NCBI GenBank assembly: GCA_020851395.1
Contig: JADZCW010000184.1
Span: 1-7,345 of the forward strand
Direction: 5' to 3'
Length of the DNA stretch: 7,345 bases
Origin: Phycisphaeraceae bacterium
GTDB lineage: Bacteria > Planctomycetota > Phycisphaerae > Phycisphaerales > Phycisphaeraceae
Positions 1 through 6,059 of the stretch are shown one piece after another. Numbering within the stretch: position 1 is the first letter of the stretch; every line of letters starts with the position of its first letter. The notes under the pieces were generated by a model that worked only from the letters and a program-made list of their open reading frames with translations, ran no database searches and was not told the DNA's origin. The translations under genes and the position numbers were made by a program.

Positions 1-106
1 TCATGCCCGCCAACGCGCCGCACCGCTTAAGCGCGGTCAAACCAACGCGTTTTCTTCTGACGCTTGTGAGGTAACGATCGCCGCTGGATATTGCCGCGCT
101 GGACGT
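1..106. other. Spacer downstream of sufT without a recognisable gene
   Basis: No gene or strong intrinsic terminator is seen. A 10-bp palindrome CGCTTAAGCG (24-33) lies inside a weak 5-bp hairpin (ACCGC 22-26, GCGGT 33-37) without a T-run on the transcribed strand. The octamer CCAACGCG occurs at 10-17 and 42-49. A minus-strand ATG at 2-4 could open a further gene beyond the edge, so the operon end is not defined. Confidence 0.4.
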
Positions 107-556
107 CTACATCATCCCCAGCGTGACCTTGGCCACTTCGCTCATGAAGTTCGGGCCCCAGGGCGGGTCCCAGACGATCTGCACGTCCACCTGCTTGACC
201 TCGGGGATCCGGCCGACCTTGACCCGCACGTCGACGGGGATCTCCTGCGCGGCCGGGCAGGCGGGAGAAGTGAGCGTCATCTTGATCTGCACGTCGCCGC
301 TGGGCTGGACCTGCACGTCATAGATCAGACCCAACTCAAAAATGTTCACGGGGATCTCGGGGTCGTAGACGTTCTGCAGGGCCTCGATCACGCGGTCCTT
401 GACCTTCTCGACGTGCTCGGGGGCCAGCGGATAGTTGAACGTCCCGTCCGGGTTCGCCTGCTCGGAAGCCGCGGAGGGTGTGATACCTCCCGTGGGAGTG
501 GTTCCCTCCGGGGGAGAGGAAGTTGCGTTCTGCTGGATCGGTTCGGGCTGACTCAT
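107..556 (-). CDS. sufT: SufT, DUF59/MIP18-family Fe-S maturation factor
   Basis: The 149-residue protein has a disordered N-terminus rich in Pro, Ser, Thr and Gln (about 1-40) and a DUF59 domain (about 46-149). Motifs are YDPEIPVNIFELGLIYDV (64-81), TSPACPAAQEIP (96-107) with the conserved C100, and a late VWDPPWGPNFMSE (128-140) typical of the SufT group. SufT helps mature Fe-S proteins, probably at the carrier or target delivery step, in the cytosol. It is the last gene seen in the cluster, 12 bases after sufU. The ATG at 554-556 is preferred. A TTG at 563-565 three codons earlier (MST added) has a GGA 7 bases upstream and cannot be excluded. Identity is good; biochemical role is known only in outline for the family. 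Confidence 0.92.
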   Translation of the reverse strand: MSQPEPIQQNATSSPPEGTTPTGGITPSAASEQANPDGTFNYPLAPEHVEKVKDRVIEALQNVYDPEIPVNIFELGLIYDVQVQPSGDVQIKMTLTSPACPAAQEIPVDVRVKVGRIPEVKQVDVQIVWDPPWGPNFMSEVAKVTLGMM

Positions 557-568
557 GGTGCTCAAAAC

Positions 569-1018
569 CTATTCCGTCTTGACCGTCTGGTGTTCGTGGT
601 CCAGGGCGGCGATCAGGGTGTGCCAGGGAAGCGTAGCGCACTTGACCCGCATGGGGAAGCGCCGCACGCCGCCAAGGGCGGAAAGACGGTCCATCGACTC
701 GGGCATCTGCTCGTCCGTGATCTTGCCCGTCATGAGGTCATGAAAACGTGTGAACAACTCGCGTGCCTCGGCCTCGCTGTGTCCCGCGAGTTCCTCGGTC
801 ATCATCGACGCGCTGGCGGTGCAGATCGCACAACCCTTGCCGACGAACTTCGCGTCCTTGACCTTGCCGTCGTCCACCCGCAGGTAGAGCGTGAGCTTGT
901 CGCCGCAGAGCGGATTAAACCCCTCGGCCTCCCGATTGTGGCCGGGCAGTTCGCCCACGTTGCGCGGGCGCTTGCCGTGGTCGAGGATCAGGTCTTGATA
1001 AAGCTCGCTGAGGTCCAT
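569..1018 (-). CDS. sufU: SufU, zinc-dependent sulfur transfer partner of SufS
   Basis: The 149-residue protein of the IscU/NifU N-terminal fold shows SufU traits. NPLCGD gives C38 and D40, GKGCAICTASASMM gives C63, and RVKCATLPWHTL gives C127: the expected zinc ligands and sulfur-accepting cysteine. An insertion between the second and third cysteines (about 76-100) and the lack of the LPPVK chaperone motif separate it from IscU. In Gram-positive bacteria SufU takes the persulfide from SufS through zinc-ligand exchange rather than acting as main scaffold; the same role is inferred here. An additional cysteine, C66, replaces the serine seen in B. subtilis SufU. The ATG start lies 6 bases after sufS, implying translational coupling. 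It is followed by sufT after 12 bases. Confidence 0.95.
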   Translation of the reverse strand: MDLSELYQDLILDHGKRPRNVGELPGHNREAEGFNPLCGDKLTLYLRVDDGKVKDAKFVGKGCAICTASASMMTEELAGHSEAEARELFTRFHDLMTGKITDEQMPESMDRLSALGGVRRFPMRVKCATLPWHTLIAALDHEHQTVKTE

Positions 1019-1024
1019 GAAGGG

Positions 1025-2275
1025 TTATCCGCGGAACATCTTGATCACCTGGCCCAGCCCCGAGGCCAGGGCGTCCAGATCGGAGGGCGTATTGTAGAAA
1101 GCCAGCGAGGCGCGGATGGTCGCCGGCACGTCGAAGCGGTCCATCACCGGCTGGGCACAGTGGTGGCCCGTCCGCACGGCCACGCCCAGGGTGTCCAGGA
1201 CCGTCCCGGCGTCGTGGGGGTGGATGTCGTCGAACACGAACGACAACACAGCCGCACGCCGCTCGGTCTGGCCGATCAATTTGAGCCCCGGCACCTTGCT
1301 CAGGAGCGACTCACCGTAAGCCAGGAGCTCGTGCTCGTACTGCTCGATCCACGTCATGTCCGCGGCGCGGAGGTAGTCGACAGCCGCACCCAGGCCGACG
1401 GCGCCGGCGACGTCGGGCGTGCCGGCCTCGAACTTGTAGGGCAGGTCGTTGTAGGTCGTCTTCTCGAAGGTCACCGAGCGGATCATGTCCCCGCCGCCCT
1501 GCCAGGGGGGCATCGTCTCGAGCAGCGCCTTGCGGCCGTAGAGGACGCCAACGCCCATCGGGCCGAACATCTTGTGGCCGGAGAAGGCGTAGAAGTCGCA
1601 GCCGATCTCGGCCACGTTCACGGGCATGTGGCTGACGGCCTGGGCGCCGTCGACGATCATCACCGCGCCGTGCCGATGCGCCAGCGCGGCCATCTCGGCG
1701 ACGGGATTGATCGTGCCCAGGGCGTTGGAGACGTGCGTCGCGGCGACGATGGCGGTCTTGTCCGTGATGAGCTTCTGGAACTCGGGCCAGATGAGCTGAC
1801 CGCGGTCGTCGATCGGGGCCACGCGGAGCGTCGCGCCGGTCTGCTGGCAGACCATCTGCCAGGGCACGATGTTCGAGTGGTGTTCCATGGCCGTGATCAG
1901 CACTTCACGGCCGGGTTTGAGGACGCTCCGACCGTAGGCGAAGGCGATGAGGTTGAGGGCCTCGGTCGCGCCGCGGACGAAGATGATCTCCTGCTCGCTG
2001 GCCGCGCCGATGAAGTCACGCAGCTTCGCCCGGGCGCCCTCGTAGAGCTCGGTCGCCTCCTGGCTGAGCGCGTGGACGCCGCGGTGCACGTTGGCGTTGG
2101 CGGACTCGTAATATCGGCCGATGGCTCCGATCACGGACGCGGGCTTCTGCGTCGTGGCGGCGTTGTCCAGGTAAACCAACGGCTTGCCGTGCACCTGCCG
2201 GCCGAGGATGGGGAAATCCTCCCGCAATTGATGGGCTTTGGTCAGGTACGAGCTCGTGGTGGTCCGTGTGGTCAT
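1025..2275 (-). CDS. sufS: SufS, PLP-dependent cysteine desulfurase
   Basis: This 416-residue class V aminotransferase-fold enzyme (type II desulfurase) converts cysteine to alanine and leaves a persulfide on its own cysteine. The PLP lysine is K235 in SGHKMFGP. H132 of EHHSN stacks on PLP, and D209 and Q212 of VDGAQ bind it. The catalytic cysteine is C373 in RTGHHCAQP; the short loop there marks the SufS rather than IscS group. All positions are offset by 9 from E. coli SufS (K226, C364), so the active site is complete. H354 in HPHDAGTVLD lies 19 residues before C373, the place of the B. subtilis SufS histidine that takes the SufU zinc. This suggests a SufU-type partner surface. Start ATG at 2275 has no clear Shine-Dalgarno. 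It is 10 bases after sufE and 6 before sufU. Confidence 0.98.
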   Translation of the reverse strand: MTTRTTTSSYLTKAHQLREDFPILGRQVHGKPLVYLDNAATTQKPASVIGAIGRYYESANANVHRGVHALSQEATELYEGARAKLRDFIGAASEQEIIFVRGATEALNLIAFAYGRSVLKPGREVLITAMEHHSNIVPWQMVCQQTGATLRVAPIDDRGQLIWPEFQKLITDKTAIVAATHVSNALGTINPVAEMAALAHRHGAVMIVDGAQAVSHMPVNVAEIGCDFYAFSGHKMFGPMGVGVLYGRKALLETMPPWQGGGDMIRSVTFEKTTYNDLPYKFEAGTPDVAGAVGLGAAVDYLRAADMTWIEQYEHELLAYGESLLSKVPGLKLIGQTERRAAVLSFVFDDIHPHDAGTVLDTLGVAVRTGHHCAQPVMDRFDVPATIRASLAFYNTPSDLDALASGLGQVIKMFRG

Positions 2276-2285
2276 TGAAACAGGA

Positions 2286-2321
2286 CTAGAGATTAGGGGT
2301 TAGGGATTGGGGGGAGGGCTG
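2286..2321. repeat. TTAGGG-like G-rich repeat overlapping the end of sufE
   Basis: The plus strand reads as degenerate GATTAGGGG-TTAGGGATT units followed by a G-run. The minus strand encodes the last 11 residues and the TAG stop of sufE. This telomere-like pattern is a recurrent intergenic repeat in several high-GC bacterial groups, as I recall. It is the only such copy in the window, so its dispersal cannot be shown here. Confidence 0.6.
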
Positions 2322-2735
2322 CAGCGCCGCGGCCTCACGTTTGATCCGGCCGAGGATCGCGCCGATGCCGACGGCGCGATTCATCCGCAGCACGTCGGCC
2401 AGACCCAGCCTCTGGATCAGGTCCAGCGGCAGGTTCTTGACGGCCTCGATCGGCCCGCCGTCGAGCGCCGCGACCACGATCGCCAGCATCCCCGCCACCG
2501 TCGGCGACTCAGGGGCGACGTCGATCCAGAGGCGCAGCTTATCCCCCTCAGCCTCCACCCACAGGAAGACGGGCGTCATGCACTCGTGCACGCGGTGCAG
2601 GCCGGCGTCGCGCTGGGCGGTGAGCCTGGCCGGCAGCGGCGGCAGCTTGCGGCTGTAGTCCAGCAGGAGCTCGAGCCGCGTCTCGGGCTCGACGCTCTGG
2701 AAGACCTCGGCAACCTCGTCCAGTCGATTCGGCAT
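2286..2735 (-). CDS. sufE: SufE, persulfide acceptor of the cysteine desulfurase
   Basis: The 149-residue cytosolic protein of the SufE family accepts the persulfide from SufS and hands the sulfur to SufB. The N-terminal helix and DYSRKLPPLP (26-35) are typical. The active cysteine is C52 in VHECMTPVFLWVE, the ECxTPVFL version of the loop rather than the GCQSxVW of E. coli. APESPTVAGMLAIVV (74-88) and the C-terminal helix ending KREAAAL (132-138) complete the fold. Residues 139-149 (QPSPQSLTPNL) extend past the usual family end and are encoded by a TTAGGG-like repeat, so the tail is probably not functional. No Shine-Dalgarno is evident before the ATG. It sits 10 bases before sufS. A sufU in the same operon makes the two acceptors potentially redundant. 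Confidence 0.94.
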   Translation of the reverse strand: MPNRLDEVAEVFQSVEPETRLELLLDYSRKLPPLPARLTAQRDAGLHRVHECMTPVFLWVEAEGDKLRLWIDVAPESPTVAGMLAIVVAALDGGPIEAVKNLPLDLIQRLGLADVLRMNRAVGIGAILGRIKREAAALQPSPQSLTPNL

Positions 2736-2751
2736 GGTGTACGTTCAATGC

Positions 2752-2877
2752 GTTTTACCACGGAGAACACGGAGTGCACGGAGAAGACACGGAGGCGATG
2801 CCATGGATTGTCTTGTTCTGACTCACTTCTACTCTGTCTTTCCGCCTCCGTGTCCTCCGTGCCCTCCGTGGTAAAAC
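2752..2877. repeat. Large imperfect inverted repeat of 'accacggag' type units
   Basis: The left arm (2752-2796) starts GTTTTACCACGGAG and continues as repeated CACGGAG units. The right arm (2844-2877) is its reverse complement with one unit of about 11 bases fewer. A 47-base unlike loop (2797-2843) separates them. The element fills nearly the whole 145-base spacer between the rhodanese gene and sufE and begins 3 bases after the rhodanese stop codon. Either strand could fold into a long stem. The units resemble a dispersed intergenic repeat that I recall from Planctomycetota and related genomes, often mistranslated as TTEGTEDTE peptides. It could be a non-autonomous mobile or REP-like element, and it may separate expression of the upstream and downstream halves of the cluster. 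Confidence 0.85.
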
Positions 2878-2880
2878 TCT

Positions 2881-3732
2881 TCATCCCTTCTCAATCGGCA
2901 TGCCCACGGCGTTGCCCCACTCGGTCCAGGAGCCGTCGTAGTTGCGGACGGTGTCGAAGCCCAGCAGGTGCGTCAGCACGAACCAGGTGTGGCTCGAACG
3001 CTCGCCGATCCGGCAGTAGGCCACCACGTCATCGAGGATCTTGAGGCCCAGCTCGCCCTGGTAGATCGCCTCGAGCTCGGCCCGGCTCTTGAAGGTGCCG
3101 TCGGGGTTGACCGCCCGCATCCACGGGCAGCTCTTGGCCCCGGGGATGTGCCCGCCGCGGAGGACGCCCTCCTGCGGGTAGTCGGGCATGTGGGTGAGCT
3201 TGCCGGTGAACTCCTCCATGCTCCGCACGTCGACCAGCGGCCGGCCGGCGCGGACGTGACGGAGCACGTCGTCACGGAAGGCGCGGATGCCTCGTCGCGG
3301 GTGCGTGACCTGGTAGGTCGCGGGGGGATGATTCGGTTTGGCCGTGGTCATCGCTCGGCCCTCGTCCATCCACTTGGCGCGGCCGCCGTCCATGATCTTG
3401 AGATTGTCGTGGCCCATCAGGCGGAAGACCCAGAAGGCGTAGCACGCCCACCAGTTGCTCTTGTCGCCGTAGAAAATCACCGTCGTGTCATTGCCGATGC
3501 CGTGCCTGGCGCACAGGGCGGCGAACTTAGCGTTGTCGATGTAGTCACGCACGACCGGGTCGTTGAGGTCATTGATCCAGTCGATCTTGACCGCCTCAGG
3601 GACGTGGCCCGTCTCGTAGAGCAGCACGTCCTCGTCCGATTCGACGATGCGGTAGAGGTCCGTCTGCCCGCGATGCTCGTCCACCCACTGCGTCGAGACC
3701 AACGACTCGGGATGAGCGTATGGCTGGGTCAT
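2881..3732 (-). CDS. Two-domain rhodanese, probable thiosulfate sulfurtransferase
   Basis: The 283-residue protein has two rhodanese domains. The N-terminal one (about 8-128) is catalytically dead, with D90 where a cysteine would sit (IFYGDKSNWWACY). The C-terminal one (about 150-280) carries C240 in the active loop CRIGERS (240-246), followed by SHTWFVL. This loop is typical of thiosulfate sulfurtransferases such as mycobacterial CysA-like and SseA-like proteins, rather than the CGSGVT loop of 3-mercaptopyruvate sulfurtransferases. It should pass sulfane sulfur through a persulfide on C240 to cyanide in the assay and to a protein or thiol acceptor in the cell. There is no signal peptide, so it is probably cytosolic. 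It lies between sufD and sufE with its own AAGGGA site, suggesting a role in sulfur supply for Fe-S assembly. Substrate is inferred; the family is sure. Confidence 0.93.
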   Translation of the reverse strand: MTQPYAHPESLVSTQWVDEHRGQTDLYRIVESDEDVLLYETGHVPEAVKIDWINDLNDPVVRDYIDNAKFAALCARHGIGNDTTVIFYGDKSNWWACYAFWVFRLMGHDNLKIMDGGRAKWMDEGRAMTTAKPNHPPATYQVTHPRRGIRAFRDDVLRHVRAGRPLVDVRSMEEFTGKLTHMPDYPQEGVLRGGHIPGAKSCPWMRAVNPDGTFKSRAELEAIYQGELGLKILDDVVAYCRIGERSSHTWFVLTHLLGFDTVRNYDGSWTEWGNAVGMPIEKG

Positions 3733-3738
3733 GTTCGT

Positions 3739-3744
3739 TCCCTT
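3739..3744 (-). promoter_or_regulatory. Shine-Dalgarno site of the rhodanese gene
   Basis: The minus strand reads AAGGGA, 6 bases before the ATG at 3730-3732. It supports this start and independent translation of the gene after the 111-base gap. Confidence 0.65.
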
Positions 3745-3796
3745 ACGGCCGACATCCCCGACTTCTTCCTCGGCCGCCGCAAGCGTAACAACTTCA

Positions 3797-3818
3797 CCCC
3801 CGGAAAGCCCCCGGAAAG
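3797..3818. repeat. Two tandem 11-bp copies in the sufD-rhodanese spacer
   Basis: CCCCCGGAAAG occurs twice head-to-tail (3797-3807 and 3808-3818) in the 111-base spacer after sufD. A short CCCCGGGG palindrome (3833-3840) lies beside the sufD stop. Neither forms a terminator with a T-run. The spacer otherwise holds only the rhodanese ribosome binding site; no promoter is convincing. Confidence 0.6.
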
Positions 3819-3843
3819 TTTCTCCTGCATCTCCCCGGGGGGG

Positions 3844-5166
3844 TCAGGCGTCGCCCAGGGGCAGGCGCTCGAGGAATCGCTTCTCCAGCTCCGCCCGCAG
3901 GGCCTCGTGGCCCATGCGATCGAGGCTCTCGCCGGCGAAGGCGCGGATGAGCAGGCCCCGGGCCGTCACGGCGTCGATCCCGCGTGATTGCAGGTAGAAC
4001 ATCCCCTCGGGGTCGAGCTGGCCGACCGTCGCCCCATGGGTGCACTTGACGTCGTCAGCGTAGATCTCGAGCTGAGGCTTGGTGTTGGCCTGGGCGTCGT
4101 CGGACAGCAGCAGGTTGGAGCTGTTCTGCTTGGCATCGGTCTTCTGGGCCCCGCGGTGGACCTTGATCCGGCCGGAGAAGATCGAGGACGCCTGGTCGCT
4201 GAGGATCCCGCGGTAGAACTGCCGGCTGTCGCAATGAGCGGCCACGTGCTCGACACGCATGTGGTTGTCCACGTGGGCCTGCCCGGTCACGAGGTAGAGC
4301 CCGTTGAGCAGCGACCACGCGCCCTGCCCGGCCAGCACGGGGTGAACGTTGTTGCGGACGAGTTGGCCGCCCATCAGCACCGAGTGCGAGGCGAACTTGG
4401 ATGACTTACCCTGCTGAATGCGCAGCGTCGAGACGTTCAGCGACCGTTCGCTCTCCCGTTCGATGAGGTAATGCTCGACGTCGGCCTCGTCGCCAACGAC
4501 CAATTCCGTCACGGCGTTGGAGAAGTTGGTGTCCTCGCCCAGGCTCAGGTAGTCCTCGACGACCGTGGCCTTCGCCCCGGCCTCGATGACCACCAGATTG
4601 TGCGGGTGGCAGACGCCGGCTTTACTCCCGGGGGTGGACACGTAGAGCAGGTGCACGGGCTGGTCGAGCTTGACGTCGGCCGGAACGTGCACGAAACCGC
4701 CGTCCTCGAGGAACGCCAGATTCAGCGCCCCGAAAGCGTCGTGGCTGATGTCAAGGTATTGGCCCAGATGCTCACGCACGATGGAGTGGTTGACCGCGAT
4801 GGCCGCGCCCAGGCCGCCGACGGCGACGCCCTTCGGAAGTTGGCCGATCCGCGAGAGCTCCGGCGAGAAGCGGCCGTTGACGAAGACCAGGCGCGGACCG
4901 GTCAGACCCAGGTCATGCGGGTCGAGCGCCTTGGCGCCACCGGCGATGGATGCCGGTTTGGCCGGGGCCGGCTCGAAGGAGCCGCGCGCGATCGCGTCGA
5001 TGCGCGTGTAGCGCCATTCCTCGTCGCGGATCGTCGGCAGTCCGAGCTGGCGGTAGCGGGCCAGGCCGCGCTGGCGGATCTCCGTCAGCCAGGCCGGCCC
5101 GGCCGGGACGCGCCCGAGGTGGGCCAGGAAAGGTTCCGTCGTGGTCGGTGCGGTCAGTGTGGGCAT
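3844..5166 (-). CDS. sufD: SufD, scaffold partner of SufB and SufC
   Basis: SufD is the beta-helix paralogue of SufB and joins it in the cytosolic SufBC2D complex, where it helps iron entry and cluster formation. The 440-residue protein has an N-terminal helical region (about 10-65, with GLPTIRDEEWRYT typical of the family), a central beta-helix core (about 90-370) and a helical C-terminus. Near the end are DDVKCTHGATVGQLD (371-385) and RGIDAVTARGLLIRAFA. C375 and H377 match the conserved Cys/His pair of E. coli SufD (C358 and H360 as I recall them). The ATG at 5164-5166 gives a normal family length. A longer frame from TTG at 5250 would translate the spacer hairpin and is rejected. No good Shine-Dalgarno is seen. 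It is followed by a 111-base gap before the rhodanese gene. Confidence 0.96.
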   Translation of the reverse strand: MPTLTAPTTTEPFLAHLGRVPAGPAWLTEIRQRGLARYRQLGLPTIRDEEWRYTRIDAIARGSFEPAPAKPASIAGGAKALDPHDLGLTGPRLVFVNGRFSPELSRIGQLPKGVAVGGLGAAIAVNHSIVREHLGQYLDISHDAFGALNLAFLEDGGFVHVPADVKLDQPVHLLYVSTPGSKAGVCHPHNLVVIEAGAKATVVEDYLSLGEDTNFSNAVTELVVGDEADVEHYLIERESERSLNVSTLRIQQGKSSKFASHSVLMGGQLVRNNVHPVLAGQGAWSLLNGLYLVTGQAHVDNHMRVEHVAAHCDSRQFYRGILSDQASSIFSGRIKVHRGAQKTDAKQNSSNLLLSDDAQANTKPQLEIYADDVKCTHGATVGQLDPEGMFYLQSRGIDAVTARGLLIRAFAGESLDRMGHEALRAELEKRFLERLPLGDA

Positions 5167-5213
5167 GGCATCTATTCGTGTCGAGGGTTCGTGATGATTT
5201 CTTCCGGTTTCAG

Positions 5214-5232
5214 CCCCCGGCTCCGCCGGGGG
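5214..5232. repeat. Perfect GC-rich hairpin in the sufC-sufD spacer
   Basis: An 8-bp perfect inverted repeat, CCCCCGGC and GCCGGGGG, flanks a 3-base loop (TCC). It occupies the 96-base spacer between sufC and sufD, 47 bases upstream of the sufD ATG. No T-run follows on the transcribed strand, so it is unlikely to be a complete terminator. It more likely is a dispersed palindromic element, an mRNA stabiliser or a processing site that tunes sufD relative to sufC. The remainder of the spacer shows nothing I can name. Confidence 0.7.
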
Positions 5233-5262
5233 ATACAAGGGCTTTTCCAATACGCCCCAGAC

Positions 5263-6036
<774 letters not shown>

Positions 6037-6045
6037 GAGCATCGA

Positions 6046-6051
6046 CTCCTT
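6046..6051 (-). promoter_or_regulatory. Shine-Dalgarno site that sets the sufC start
   Basis: The minus strand reads AAGGAG here, followed by 9 bases and then ATG (6034-6036). This is the strongest ribosome binding site in the window. It favours the start giving MSLLEIRNLH over the longer frame that opens with GTG at 6061-6063 and overlaps the preceding stop codon as GTGA, and over an ATG at 6040-6042 only 3 bases away. Confidence 0.8.
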
Positions 6052-6059
6052 GATGAGAT

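Noticed and set aside
1..4. Start codon of another minus-strand gene at the left edge
   Set aside because: Only one ATG and one further base are visible, without a Shine-Dalgarno, so no coding call can be supported.
22..37. An intrinsic terminator after sufT
   Set aside because: The stem has only 5 bp and no T-run follows on the transcribed strand. The operon may continue past the left edge.
413..2278. A 621-codon plus-strand open frame opposite sufS and sufU
   Set aside because: It is antisense to two genes with complete catalytic motifs. Its His, Arg, Val and Gly-rich composition is what a GC-rich antisense frame gives, and it shows no recognisable domain.
2752..2877. A CRISPR array, suggested by the repeated CACGGAG units
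   Set aside because: The units are too short, have no unique spacers of constant length, and are arranged as an inverted pair. No cas genes are present.
2576..2884. A minus-strand frame with TTEGTEDTE peptide starting in the inverted repeat
   Set aside because: The peptide is translated repeat DNA followed by an out-of-frame reading of sufE. It is a familiar false gene type.
5167..5250. A 28-residue N-terminal extension of SufD from a TTG codon
   Set aside because: It reads through the spacer hairpin, lacks a ribosome binding site, and family members begin near the ATG at 5166.
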